A stretch of 64,000 nucleotides of DNA from Amaricoccus macauensis_A (GTDB taxonomy: Bacteria; Pseudomonadota; Alphaproteobacteria; Rhodobacterales; Rhodobacteraceae). Below the pieces are notes generated by a model. It was given only the letters and a program-made list of their open reading frames with translations. It searched no databases and was not told the DNA's origin. The position numbers and the translations under genes are program-made. The DNA lies in assembly GCF_049800915.1 (NCBI RefSeq), contig NZ_JBNAFY010000005.1:62001-126000 (forward strand). The letters run 5' to 3'. Positions 33,963-42,387 of the stretch are shown piece by piece. Positions within the stretch are counted from its first letter, which is position 1. Each line of letters begins with the position of its first letter.

Positions 33963-34436
33963 GTGATCGGCGACCCGCATTCGGTCTTGTTCTGCTGCAA
34001 TTACAATGCGGTCCGTTCTCCGATGGCGGAGAACTTCATGCGGAAATACTATGGTCGGCGGATCTTCGTGCAGTCGGCCGGCGTGAAGAACGAACTGGAG
34101 GTCGATGGGTTCGCCGTGGCGGTCTGCGCCGAGATCGGCCTCGAGATCGACACGCACCGGGTCCGCTCCTTCCAGGAGATGGAGGAATGGGGCGATCAGA
34201 TCGGAGCCTTCGACCTGATCGTCGCCCTGTCGCCCGCCGCCCACAGGCAGGCACTTGAATACACCCGCTACTACTCGGTCGATGTCGAATTCTGGCCGAT
34301 CTTCGATCCCACGGGCCTCGGCGAGACACGGGAGGCCAAACTGGCCGCCTACCGCCAGACCCGTGACCAGATCTCCAACCTTATCCTGAAGCATTTCGGC
34401 CCGCCTGACCCCGAACTCGAAGAGAAAAACGGGTAA
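33963..34436 (+). CDS. Low molecular weight protein-tyrosine-phosphatase family protein
   Basis: The GTG at 33963, five bases after the UPF0262 stop, starts a 157-residue protein. It opens SVLFCCNYNAVRSPMAE, giving the phosphatase loop C12-X5-R18-S. The C-terminal aspartate region reads IFDPTGLGET rather than the usual DP-Y, so the general-acid step may differ. Family members are tyrosine phosphatases or thioredoxin-linked arsenate reductases; context does not decide between them. It is the last gene before the infA promoter region. Confidence 0.85.
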   Translation: MIGDPHSVLFCCNYNAVRSPMAENFMRKYYGRRIFVQSAGVKNELEVDGFAVAVCAEIGLEIDTHRVRSFQEMEEWGDQIGAFDLIVALSPAAHRQALEYTRYYSVDVEFWPIFDPTGLGETREAKLAAYRQTRDQISNLILKHFGPPDPELEEKNG

Positions 34437-34505
34437 ATTAGGGCCGTCGAGCCGACAAAATCGAGCAGGCCGATCACATTAACCCCAATATTAATCTTCA
34501 TCGTC

Positions 34506-34536
34506 CTTGATTCATTGAGACTTAGCCGTCATATAA
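34506..34536 (+). promoter_or_regulatory. Possible promoter of infA
   Basis: TTGATT at 34506-34511 and TATAAG at 34531-34536 are 19 bp apart, slightly long for a sigma-70 promoter. The 157-bp gap before infA needs a start site and no better match is seen. A TTAA-N8-TTAA pair at 34479-34494 lies just upstream. Confidence 0.35.
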
Positions 34537-34593
34537 GCGCCGTCGGAGCGGCTCAGGCCCCTGCGGCAAATCTGTAACAGCATCGGAGCAAAC

Positions 34594-34812
34594 ATGGCCA
34601 AGGAAGAGCTTCTTGAATTTCCCGGTGTCGTGACCGAGCTTCTGCCAAATGCGACTTTCCGGGTGGAGCTCGAGAACGGCCATACGATCATTGCACATAC
34701 CGCGGGCAAGATGCGCAAGAACCGCATCCGCGTGCTCGCCGGTGACAAGGTGCAGGTCGAGATGACCCCCTACGATCTGACGAAGGGCCGGATCAACTAT
34801 CGCTTCAAGTGA
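34594..34812 (+). CDS. infA: Translation initiation factor IF-1
   Basis: This 72-residue S1-like OB-fold protein begins MAKEELLEFPGVV and ends TKGRINYRFK. Blocks VTELLPNATFRVELENGH, AGKMRKNRIRVLAGDKV and MTPYDLTKGRI are standard for IF-1, which binds the 30S A-site during initiation. It is followed after one base by the maf start. Full length. Confidence 0.98.
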   Translation: MAKEELLEFPGVVTELLPNATFRVELENGHTIIAHTAGKMRKNRIRVLAGDKVQVEMTPYDLTKGRINYRFK

Positions 34813-34813
34813 C

Positions 34814-35428
34814 GTGGCGACCGCCCTGCCTGCCGCATCGGCTCCCCTCGCGGAGCCGTGCCTGATCCTTGCCTCCGCAAGCCCGCGCAGGCGAGATCTC
34901 CTGGCCCAGATCGGGATCAATCCCGCGGGCATCCGTCCCTCCGACATCGACGAGAGCCCGAAGCCACGCGAGAAACCGCGCGACCTGGCCCTGCGTCTTG
35001 CACGCGAGAAGGCCGAAGCGGCCATGCTGGCAGAGGGCGAGATCGTGCTGGCGGCCGACACGATCGTGGCGCTTGGTCGCCGCTCGCTCGGCAAACCCGG
35101 AAATACCGATGAAGCCCGCGCGTTCCTCCGCCTCCTGTCCGGCCGCCGCCATCAGGTGACCACCGGCATCGCCGTGCGCAATTCCACGCGGCTCTGGCAA
35201 CGGGCGGTGACCACATCGGTTCGCTTCAAGCAACTCTCGGAGGCGGAAATCGACAGCTACATCAAAAGCGGCGAGTGGCAGGGCAAGGCCGGCGGCTACG
35301 CGATCCAGGGGATCGGCGCGGCCTTCGTGCCGTGGATCAGCGGATCCTACAGCAACGTGGTCGGCCTCCCGCTCACCGAGACCCGCAATCTCCTGATGGC
35401 GGCCGGCCTGCCCGTGGCGCTCGCATGA
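34814..35428 (+). CDS. Maf family nucleotide pyrophosphatase
   Basis: The GTG at 34814 starts a 204-residue Maf/Ham1-fold protein with LILASASPRRRDLL near the N-terminus, the central LAADTIVALGRRSLGKPG, and GRRHQVTTG followed by GGYAIQGIGA. Maf proteins hydrolyse dTTP, UTP or modified pyrimidine nucleotides and act as house-cleaning enzymes. It stands one base after infA and overlaps the RNase gene by four bases, as in related genomes. Confidence 0.93.
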   Translation: MATALPAASAPLAEPCLILASASPRRRDLLAQIGINPAGIRPSDIDESPKPREKPRDLALRLAREKAEAAMLAEGEIVLAADTIVALGRRSLGKPGNTDEARAFLRLLSGRRHQVTTGIAVRNSTRLWQRAVTTSVRFKQLSEAEIDSYIKSGEWQGKAGGYAIQGIGAAFVPWISGSYSNVVGLPLTETRNLLMAAGLPVALA

Positions 35429-36486
35429 AGGGCCGCGAGATCCTGATCGAACCGCTGGGCGGTGGCGGGCTTGCGGCGGCGCTCCGGGTGGATGGCCGGC
35501 TCGAAGACCTGCTGATCGATCCGCCCGACAGCGACCCGATGCCCCGCCCCGAGGCGATATACCTTGCCAAGGCAGGGCGCCCGATGAAGGGCATTGGCGG
35601 TATCATCCTCGATCTCGGCGATGGCGCGAGCGGCATCCTGCGCGGCGGAAAACTCCCCGAACCGGGCCGCACACTGATCGTTCAGGTCGCGAACTGGGTC
35701 GAGGGCGGCAAGGCCTCGCCGCTGACAGACCGCCCGCTCCTCAAGGGGCGCACGGCGATCCTCACCCCCGGCGCACCGGGCAACAACATCGCCCGCAGCA
35801 TCCGCGACGACGAGCGGCTCGACGCCCTCTCGGCCCTCGCTTCCGAGGCCATGGAAGGCGCGAGCGACAATCTCGGCCTCATTCTCCGCAGCGCGGCACA
35901 GGACGCGGATGAGGCGGAAATCCTTGGTGAAATTTCCGCCCTGCGGGCCGATTGGGAGAATGTCGAGAGCAAAGCGGCCCAGGGCGAACCGGGCCTGCTG
36001 CGGCCCGCGCCCGACAGTGGCGATCAGGGCTGGCGTGACTGGTTCACCCCCGGCACCACGATCACGGAAGGCAAGCGTGCTTTGGCCGAAGCCGGGCTTT
36101 GGGAAGACATCGCCGGGCTCCTGCGCCCGGAAGCCTCCCTGCCCGGTGGTGCCTTCATGTATATCGAGCCCACCCGCGCGCTCGTCGCCGTCGATGTGAA
36201 CACCGGCCGCGACACTTCACCGGCAGCCACGCTGAAAGCCAACCTCGCTGCGGCAAACGCGCTGCCGCGCCAGTTGCGCCTGCGCGGTCTGGGCGGTCAG
36301 ATCACGGTGGATTTCGCGCCGCTTCCCAAGGCCGAACGTCGCAAGATCGAAACCGCACTGCGCACGGCCCTGCGTCAGGACGGGATCGACACGGCAATCT
36401 CGGGCTGGACACCGCTTGGCAATCTCGAACTTCAACGCAAACGCGCGCGTCGCCCGCTCTCGGAACTCAAGTCTCAGATCGCGTAG
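35425..36486 (+). CDS. Ribonuclease E/G family protein, short form
   Basis: Starting at the ATG inside the maf stop (ATGA), the 353-residue protein has the catalytic-core signature YIEPTRALVAVDVNTGRDTS and LRLRGLGGQITVDFAPLPK of RNase E/G. The two aspartates there are the expected metal ligands. It is shorter than Escherichia RNase G (about 490) and the N-terminal S1 region is reduced, as in other alphaproteobacterial members near infA/maf. The usual downstream yacG is absent. Its last 13 bases overlap the 3' end of hemN on the other strand. Confidence 0.88.
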   Translation: MKGREILIEPLGGGGLAAALRVDGRLEDLLIDPPDSDPMPRPEAIYLAKAGRPMKGIGGIILDLGDGASGILRGGKLPEPGRTLIVQVANWVEGGKASPLTDRPLLKGRTAILTPGAPGNNIARSIRDDERLDALSALASEAMEGASDNLGLILRSAAQDADEAEILGEISALRADWENVESKAAQGEPGLLRPAPDSGDQGWRDWFTPGTTITEGKRALAEAGLWEDIAGLLRPEASLPGGAFMYIEPTRALVAVDVNTGRDTSPAATLKANLAAANALPRQLRLRGLGGQITVDFAPLPKAERRKIETALRTALRQDGIDTAISGWTPLGNLELQRKRARRPLSELKSQIA

Positions 36487-37790
36487 CTGTAGCGCTGCGC
36501 CTCCCTGTGGAGCGGGTCGAGACAGCGCGCGACACGACGGGCGAGCGCCGGCCCCCTTTCCACGATCCGGAACCCGTCCGAATCCCAGCGGATCCGGGCA
36601 CCGAACTTTTCCGTCGCCGCTTCGAGACCCGGACGCACGATGTTGCTGAAATCGCCGAACTCGGCCTTCAGCGCCACCAGATCGACCCCAAAGGAACAGA
36701 CCAGCATCTCGATGGCCCGGCCCCGGACCTTGTCCTCAAGGCTCAGCATCGTGCCGCGATAGGCCGCTGACCGACCCTGATCCACCTGTGCGCGATAGGC
36801 TTTGGTGCATTGCTCGTTCTGCACCCGCCCGTGCCGGAAACTCGAAACCGCGGAAGCGCCGATCCCGATCACAGCCTCGAGCCGGTCGTCGGTATAGGCC
36901 AGATGCCTGCGCCGGAGTTTTCCCGAATGCGCCAGATCGAGAAGCGGATCGCCGTCACGCGCGAAATGCTCGATTCCCACCGGCCGGTAGCCCGCCGCAC
37001 TCAACAGGTCGAAGGCCGTTTCGTATTGGGCCTGACGCGCTTCTCCCATGGGCAGATCCCGCTCGTCTATCATCCGCTGACGCTTGGCCATCCAGGGAAC
37101 ATGGGCATAACCCTGCAATGAGATCCGGTCAGGCGCCATTGCGACCACCGCCTCGACGGTCTTGCGAACGTTGTCCTGCGTCTGTCGCGGCAGGCCGTAG
37201 AGCACGTCGATCCCGACGTTGCCGACACCGGCGGCGCGCAGGTTCTCCACCACCTTCCGCGTCGTTTCCTCGCTCTGGAGCCGCCCGATCGCAAGCTGCA
37301 CGTCCTGATCGAAATCCTGAACCGAAAGCGTCGCACGGTTCATGCCCTGGGACACGAATGTCTCGATGGCCCAGGGATCTGAACGGCGCGCATCGACCTC
37401 GACGGAGAAATCAACTTCCGACGCAACATTCATGTTCTCCCGCAAGCTATTGCAAATGAAGCCAACATCTCCCGCCGACATCACCATGGGCGAACCGCCG
37501 GACATCGCGATCCGTCGCACGACGAGATCGCCCGGCACCTGCTCCGCCATCCAGCGAATTTCCCGGACGAGCGAGCCGACATAGTCGGAAACCTGGCTCC
37601 GGCAGCGCACGGCCTGGGTGCGGCACGAACAGAACCAGCAAAGCTGTTCGCAGAAGGGCACATGAATGTAGAGACCGACCTCCGCACCCGGCGTCACCAG
37701 CGACAGCCATTCCTCGTCATGCAGCCCTGAAATCTCGGGCGTGAATTGCGAGAGCGACGGGTAGCAGAGATAGCGCGAGACCTTTTCCAT
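36474..37790 (-). CDS. hemN: Oxygen-independent coproporphyrinogen III oxidase
   Basis: From the ATG at 37790 (MEKVSRYL) the radical-SAM enzyme has 438 residues. The cluster motif C47-X3-C51-X2-C54 is in PFCEQLCWFC, followed by another Cys. GGSPMVMSAGDVG and the anaerobic HemN core follow. It decarboxylates coproporphyrinogen III without oxygen in heme synthesis. An in-frame ATG at 37829 is possible, but it lies at the start site predicted from the FNR box at 37865-37878, so I prefer 37790. Divergent from fnrL. Confidence 0.92.
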   Translation of the reverse strand: MEKVSRYLCYPSLSQFTPEISGLHDEEWLSLVTPGAEVGLYIHVPFCEQLCWFCSCRTQAVRCRSQVSDYVGSLVREIRWMAEQVPGDLVVRRIAMSGGSPMVMSAGDVGFICNSLRENMNVASEVDFSVEVDARRSDPWAIETFVSQGMNRATLSVQDFDQDVQLAIGRLQSEETTRKVVENLRAAGVGNVGIDVLYGLPRQTQDNVRKTVEAVVAMAPDRISLQGYAHVPWMAKRQRMIDERDLPMGEARQAQYETAFDLLSAAGYRPVGIEHFARDGDPLLDLAHSGKLRRRHLAYTDDRLEAVIGIGASAVSSFRHGRVQNEQCTKAYRAQVDQGRSAAYRGTMLSLEDKVRGRAIEMLVCSFGVDLVALKAEFGDFSNIVRPGLEAATEKFGARIRWDSDGFRIVERGPALARRVARCLDPLHREAQRYSYAI

Positions 37791-37864
37791 CGTCTTTCTG
37801 CGGCTCCCGTTAATGCGAGGTGAACTCATGCCTTCAAAATGGCGAGCAGAGAGGCTAGAGTGCC

Positions 37865-37878
37865 TTGATCGAGGTCAA
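37865..37878. promoter_or_regulatory. FNR/FnrL box between hemN and fnrL
   Basis: TTGAT-CGAG-GTCAA matches the TTGAT-N4-ATCAA consensus at 9 of 10 positions. At the usual -41.5 spacing it places a hemN start near 37830, giving a 40-nt leader to the ATG at 37790. In the other direction it would lie just upstream of the fnrL start and may serve autoregulation. Confidence 0.8.
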
Positions 37879-37922
37879 GATCAGCCACTTTGATGAAGAT
37901 GTTCCAGGTGAAGCATTCGGAC

Positions 37923-38672
37923 ATGACCCAAGGCTCGGCACGAAAGCATCTTCAGCTGCATTGCGGCGACTGTCCGATCCGCCACCGTGCGATCTGTGCC
38001 TATTGCTCCAACGACGAGCTTTCCCGGCTCGACAGCATCAAGTCCTACCGCAGCTATGTGCCTGGAGACACCATCGTCTGGTCGGGCGAGAAACTTCCTT
38101 TCCTGGGCTCCATGGTCTCCGGCGTGGCAACCCTGTCAAGCACACTGGCTGACGGGCGCCGCCAGATGGTCGGCCTCCTGCTGCCATCCGACTTCCTGGG
38201 CCGTCCGGGCCGCGGCACCGCCGCCTACGATGTGGTTGCCGCCACGGAAGTGACGATCTGCGCCTTCCAGAAGGATGCGCTGGAGCGGATGATCCACGAC
38301 AGTCCGAACCTCGGCAACCGCCTGCTGGAGATGACCCTCGACGAGCTCGACTCGGCACGCGAATGGATGCTGCTGCTGGGCCGCAAGACCGCGCGCGAGA
38401 AGATCGCGAGCCTCTTCGTCATCATGGCGCGCCGCGATGCGGCCCTTCACCAGGATTCGCCCCATGACGGGCTCGTTTTTCCGCTCCACATCACCCGCGA
38501 GGCGATGGCGGACTATCTCGGCCTCACCATCGAGACCGTGAGCCGCCAGATTTCGGCGCTGCGCCGCGAGAAGGTGATCGACCTCGCAGATGCCCGCACA
38601 GTGCGGGTTCCGAAGTTCGAGGCCCTGCTCGATGAAGCCGGCGACGACGCCGATGGCGGCGTGATCGATTGA
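37923..38672 (+). CDS. fnrL: Crp/Fnr family oxygen-responsive regulator FnrL
   Basis: From the ATG at 37923 the protein has 249 residues; ATGs at 37890/37893 would add about ten. Cysteines C14, C17 and C25 (LHCGDCPIRHRAIC, with C28 following) can hold the oxygen-labile 4Fe-4S cluster. A cNMP-like beta-roll and dimer helix follow, then the HTH MADYLGLTIETVSRQISALR with the E-SR recognition pattern of FNR. It should activate the hemN, ccoNOQP and ccoG operons, each preceded by an FNR box here. The position between hemN and ccoN matches Rhodobacter. Confidence 0.93.
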   Translation: MTQGSARKHLQLHCGDCPIRHRAICAYCSNDELSRLDSIKSYRSYVPGDTIVWSGEKLPFLGSMVSGVATLSSTLADGRRQMVGLLLPSDFLGRPGRGTAAYDVVAATEVTICAFQKDALERMIHDSPNLGNRLLEMTLDELDSAREWMLLLGRKTAREKIASLFVIMARRDAALHQDSPHDGLVFPLHITREAMADYLGLTIETVSRQISALRREKVIDLADARTVRVPKFEALLDEAGDDADGGVID

Positions 38673-38816
38673 CCCGTCCCGGCACGTCCTGCCGGAATAC
38701 TCGCTAAAGTTTCAATAGCTGCCACCGCGATCAACCCGATGTTATCGCGTGGTTTTCCGCATGCCCGGATGTCGAAACCGGCATCTGCAATACATCTTTT
38801 CCGCTGAATACGAAAC

Positions 38817-38830
38817 TTGATCTGAATCAT
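38817..38830 (+). promoter_or_regulatory. FNR/FnrL box upstream of ccoNOQP
   Basis: TTGAT-CTGA-ATCAT matches the FNR consensus at 9 of 10 positions. Its centre at 38823.5 predicts a transcription start near 38865, 65 bases before ccoN. Confidence 0.78.
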
Positions 38831-38929
38831 TGTTCGGAGTTCAGTAACCCGACAAGAGGCTGGCAACATACCCAAAACCCAGGGCCGGATCCTTTTCCGG
38901 ACTATGCTCGAGGGAACTCAGGAGGCGGA

Positions 38930-40537
38930 ATGCTGGATGGATTGAAGATAACGGCCATGGGCCTTCTGACATTCTTCTTCGCGATGGCGGCGAATTACGG
39001 TCAGGATCAGGTCTACCAGATACACGCCCTCCTGCTGATGCTGCTCTCCGCCGTCGGATTCATCTGGATGATCCGCAATGCCGGCTCGGGCGCCCCCGCC
39101 AGCATCGACGGCCCGGCGCCGCAAACCGGATACATGGACGAGGTCATCCGCTACGGCGTGATTGCGACCGCCTTCTGGGGCGTGGTCGGCTTCGCCGCCG
39201 GGACGTATATCGCCTGGCAGCTCGCCTTCCCGGCTCTGAACTGGGACCTGCCCTGGACGACCTTCGGCCGGCTGCGTCCGCTCCACACTTCGGCCGTCAT
39301 CTTCGCCTTCGGCGGCAACGCCCTGATCGCCACCTCGTTCTACGTCGTCCAGCGCACATGCGCGACACGGCTCTGGGGCGGCAATCTCGCCTGGTTCGTG
39401 TTCTGGGGCTACCAGCTCTTCATCGTCCTGGCCGCAACCGGCTACGTGCTCGGCTCCACCCAGTCCAAGGAATACGCCGAGCCGGAATGGTATGTGGACC
39501 TCTGGCTCACCTTCGTCTGGGTCGCCTATCTCGCGATCTACATGGGCACGCTGGTGAAGCGGAAAGAGCGCCACATCTACGTTGCGAACTGGTTCTTCCT
39601 CAGCTTCATCGTCACCGTGGCGATGCTGCACGTGGTCAACAACCTGGCGATCCCGGTCTCGATCTGGTCCTCCCAGTCGGTGATCATCTTCCCCGGCGTG
39701 CAGGGCGCGATGGTGCAATGGTGGTATGGCCACAATGCGGTGGGCTTCTTCCTGACCGCGGGCTTCCTGGGGATGATGTACTACTTCATTCCGAAACAGG
39801 CCGAGCGCCCGGTCTACTCCTACAAGCTCTCGATTATCCACTTCTGGGCGCTAATCTTCATCTACATTTGGGCCGGTCCGCACCACCTGCACTACACCGC
39901 CCTGCCCGACTGGGCGCAGATCCTTGGCATGGCCTTTTCGGTGGTTCTATGGATGCCCTCATGGGGTGGCATGATCAACGGTCTGATGACGCTCCAGGGC
40001 GCCTGGGACAAGCTCCGCACGGACCCGGTCCTGCGCATGTTGGTGATCTCCGTCGGCTTCTACGGCATGTCGACCTTCGAGGGCCCGATGATGTCGATCC
40101 GCGCGGTGAACTCGCTTAGCCACTACACCGACTGGACCATCGGCCACGTGCATTCCGGCGCCTTGGGCTGGAACGGCATGATCACCTTCGGCGCGCTCTA
40201 CTACCTCGTGCCGCGCCTGTGGAAGCGCGAGCGGCTCTACTCGCTCACCCTCGTCTCCTGGCACTTCTGGCTCGCGACCATCGGCATCGTGCTTTACGCC
40301 TCCTCCATGTGGGTCTCGGGCATCATGCAGGGCCTGATGTGGCGCGAAGTCGACGCCCAGGGCTTCCTCGTGAACTCCTTCGCCGACACGGTCGCCGCCA
40401 TGCACCCGATGTATGTGGTGCGCGCCACGGGCGGGATCCTCTACCTCGTCGGGGGAATCATCATGGGCTACAACCTCTACAAGACCATCGTTGGCGCGGG
40501 CGAAACCAAGACCGTCACTGCGGTTCCAGCCGAATAG
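38930..40537 (+). CDS. ccoN: cbb3-type cytochrome c oxidase subunit I
   Basis: AGGAGG precedes the ATG. The 535-residue heme-copper oxidase subunit has about twelve membrane helices. Heme ligand His is in LHTSAVIFAFGG, CuB ligands are in WWYGHNAVGFF and GPHHLHYT, and the high-spin/low-spin heme histidines are in TIGHVHSGALGWNG. It reduces oxygen to water with high affinity and pumps protons. It is the first gene of ccoNOQP, directly downstream of fnrL and an FNR box. Confidence 0.98.
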   Translation: MLDGLKITAMGLLTFFFAMAANYGQDQVYQIHALLLMLLSAVGFIWMIRNAGSGAPASIDGPAPQTGYMDEVIRYGVIATAFWGVVGFAAGTYIAWQLAFPALNWDLPWTTFGRLRPLHTSAVIFAFGGNALIATSFYVVQRTCATRLWGGNLAWFVFWGYQLFIVLAATGYVLGSTQSKEYAEPEWYVDLWLTFVWVAYLAIYMGTLVKRKERHIYVANWFFLSFIVTVAMLHVVNNLAIPVSIWSSQSVIIFPGVQGAMVQWWYGHNAVGFFLTAGFLGMMYYFIPKQAERPVYSYKLSIIHFWALIFIYIWAGPHHLHYTALPDWAQILGMAFSVVLWMPSWGGMINGLMTLQGAWDKLRTDPVLRMLVISVGFYGMSTFEGPMMSIRAVNSLSHYTDWTIGHVHSGALGWNGMITFGALYYLVPRLWKRERLYSLTLVSWHFWLATIGIVLYASSMWVSGIMQGLMWREVDAQGFLVNSFADTVAAMHPMYVVRATGGILYLVGGIIMGYNLYKTIVGAGETKTVTAVPAE

Positions 40538-40552
40538 GAAGCGAGAAGAACG

Positions 40553-41284
40553 ATGTCCCTGCTCAAGAAACACGCCTATATCGAGCGTAACGCGTTCCTC
40601 CTGCTGATCCTCAGCTTCCTCGTGGTCACGGTGGGTGGGATCGTACAGATCGTCCCCCTCTTCTACCTCGACAACGTGATCGAGGACGTGGACGGGATGC
40701 GCCCCTATTCGCCGCTCGAACTCGCGGGTCGCAACATCTACATCCGCGAAGGCTGCTACCTCTGCCACAGCCAGATGATCCGGCCCATGCGCGACGAGAA
40801 CGAGCGCTATGGCCACTACTCGCTGGCAGCCGAGTCGAAATACGACCACCCCTTCCAGTGGGGATCGAAGCGCACCGGGCCCGACCTGGCCCGCGTCGGT
40901 GGCCGCTATTCCGACGACTGGCACGTGGGCCACATGCATAACCCGCGTGACCTGGTGCCCGAGTCGGTGATGCCCGGCTATCCGTTCCTCGCGGAAACCA
41001 CGATCAGCCCGGCCTACATCGAGCAGACCATGCGGGCAAACAGGGCAGCGGGCGTGCCCTACACCGACGAGATGCTCGCCCAGGCGCGCGCCGACTTCGT
41101 GGCCCAAGCCGACCCGGACAACGGCGACATCGACGCCCTCTTCGAACGCTATCCCAAGGCGCAGGCCCGGTATTTCGACGGCAACCCCGGCCAGATCACC
41201 GAGCTCGACGCCCTGATCGCCTACCTCCAGATGCTCGGAACGCTGGTGGACTTCTCCACCTTCGAACCCGAAGCAAGCCGGTAA
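40553..41284 (+). CDS. ccoO: cbb3-type cytochrome c oxidase subunit II (monoheme cytochrome c)
   Basis: The 243-residue protein has one N-terminal membrane anchor (FLLLILSFLVVTVGGIVQIV) and a periplasmic domain with heme c site C68-YL-C71-H72 in GCYLCHSQMIRPM. The distal Met is likely in the VPESVMPGYPFL segment. It passes electrons from CcoP to CcoN. It starts 16 bp after ccoN and is followed by ccoQ after 12 bp. Confidence 0.97.
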   Translation: MSLLKKHAYIERNAFLLLILSFLVVTVGGIVQIVPLFYLDNVIEDVDGMRPYSPLELAGRNIYIREGCYLCHSQMIRPMRDENERYGHYSLAAESKYDHPFQWGSKRTGPDLARVGGRYSDDWHVGHMHNPRDLVPESVMPGYPFLAETTISPAYIEQTMRANRAAGVPYTDEMLAQARADFVAQADPDNGDIDALFERYPKAQARYFDGNPGQITELDALIAYLQMLGTLVDFSTFEPEASR

Positions 41285-41296
41285 GGGGAGGCGGAT

Positions 41297-41467
41297 TTGG
41301 AAACCTACACGAGCCTCCGGGCCTTTGCCGACAGCTGGGCGCTTGCCTTCCTGTTCCTCTTCTTCGTCGCCGTGATCTTCTGGGTTTTCCGGCCCGGCTC
41401 GAAGAAGGTCCACGAGGACGCGGCAAACATCATCTTCCGCAACGAACAGAAGCCGAAGGACGACTGA
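41297..41467 (+). CDS. ccoQ: cbb3-type cytochrome c oxidase assembly/stability subunit CcoQ
   Basis: A TTG start behind AGGGGAGG opens a 56-residue protein with one membrane helix (LAFLFLFFVAVIFWVF) after a short N-terminus METYTSLRAFADSW, then a hydrophilic tail FRPGSKKVHEDAA. Length, topology and place between ccoO and ccoP identify CcoQ, which stabilises the complex and helps CcoP association. Confidence 0.93.
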   Translation: METYTSLRAFADSWALAFLFLFFVAVIFWVFRPGSKKVHEDAANIIFRNEQKPKDD

Positions 41468-41468
41468 A

Positions 41469-42341
41469 ATGGCCGATAATCGTGAAGTCGACGCAACGAC
41501 CAACACCGAGACGACGGGCCATGAATGGGACGGCATCAAGGAACTCGACACGCCCATGCCGCGCTGGTGGCTCTGGACCTTCTACGCGACGATCGTCTGG
41601 GGCGTGATCTACACCATCCTGATGCCTGCCTGGCCGCTGATCAACAGCGCGACACCGGGTCTTCTGGGCTATTCCACCCGCCAGGACGCGGAACGTGAAC
41701 TGGTCGAGCACGCGGAGGTGAACGCACCTCTCGACGCAGCCCTCATGGAACAGGCCATTTCCAAGATCGCCGAAGACCCCGAGCTTCTGAGCTACGCAAC
41801 GGCGGGTGGGGCTGCGGTCTTCAAGGCGCATTGCTCCCAGTGCCACGGCGCGGGTGCGGCGGGCGGTGTGGGCTACCCCAACCTCCTCGACGATGACTGG
41901 CTCTGGGGCGGCACGGCTGCGGATATCGAGCAGACCATCACCCACGGCATCCGCTACGAGGACGATGGCGATACCCGCTATAGCGAGATGCCCGCCTTCG
42001 GCGACATTCTGGCCGACGAGGAAATCTCCCAGCTGGTGAACTACGTGCGCTCGATGTCCGGCCTCGATCATGACGGCGAACTGGCCGCACCCGGCGAGAC
42101 ACTGTTCGTGGACAACTGCGCCTCCTGCCACGGCGAGGATGGCAAGGGCCTGAACGAGTTCGGCGCGCCGAACCTGACAGACAGCATCTGGCTCTACGGC
42201 GGAGACCCGGAAACCCTCGAGGAAACCATCCGGTATTCACGTTACGGGATCATGCCCTCGTTCAGCTACACCGGCCAGCTCGACGAATCCGACATCCGCA
42301 AGGTCTCGATCTACGTCCACACGCTCGGCGGCGGACAGTGA
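41469..42341 (+). CDS. ccoP: cbb3-type cytochrome c oxidase subunit III (diheme cytochrome c)
   Basis: The 290-residue protein has an N-terminal cytoplasmic arm (HEWDGIKELDTPMPRWW, a CcoP hallmark), one membrane helix and two cytochrome c domains with C122-SQ-C125-H126 and C217-AS-C220-H221. Methionine ligands are likely in YSEMPAFG and GIMPSF. It receives electrons from soluble or membrane cytochrome c. It begins one base after ccoQ. Confidence 0.97.
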   Translation: MADNREVDATTNTETTGHEWDGIKELDTPMPRWWLWTFYATIVWGVIYTILMPAWPLINSATPGLLGYSTRQDAERELVEHAEVNAPLDAALMEQAISKIAEDPELLSYATAGGAAVFKAHCSQCHGAGAAGGVGYPNLLDDDWLWGGTAADIEQTITHGIRYEDDGDTRYSEMPAFGDILADEEISQLVNYVRSMSGLDHDGELAAPGETLFVDNCASCHGEDGKGLNEFGAPNLTDSIWLYGGDPETLEETIRYSRYGIMPSFSYTGQLDESDIRKVSIYVHTLGGGQ

Positions 42342-42353
42342 AGCAAATGAGTT

Positions 42354-42384
42354 CGGCTCGGCGCCACGTCAGGGCGCCCGGCCG
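42354..42384. terminator. Stem-loop between convergent ccoP and kinase genes
   Basis: GGCGCC occurs on each side of a short loop (42360-42365 and 42373-42378), with partial flanking pairing. There is no U-run, so it is at best a weak or Rho-assisted end point. Confidence 0.25.
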
Positions 42385-42387
42385 GTC

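Noticed and set aside
34479..34494. TTAA-N8-TTAA before infA as a CtrA site
   Set aside because: The spacing is 8, not 7, and the flanking bases do not match the full motif.
37791..37829. ATG at 37829 as the hemN start
   Set aside because: It coincides with the start site predicted from the FNR box and adds residues atypical for HemN.
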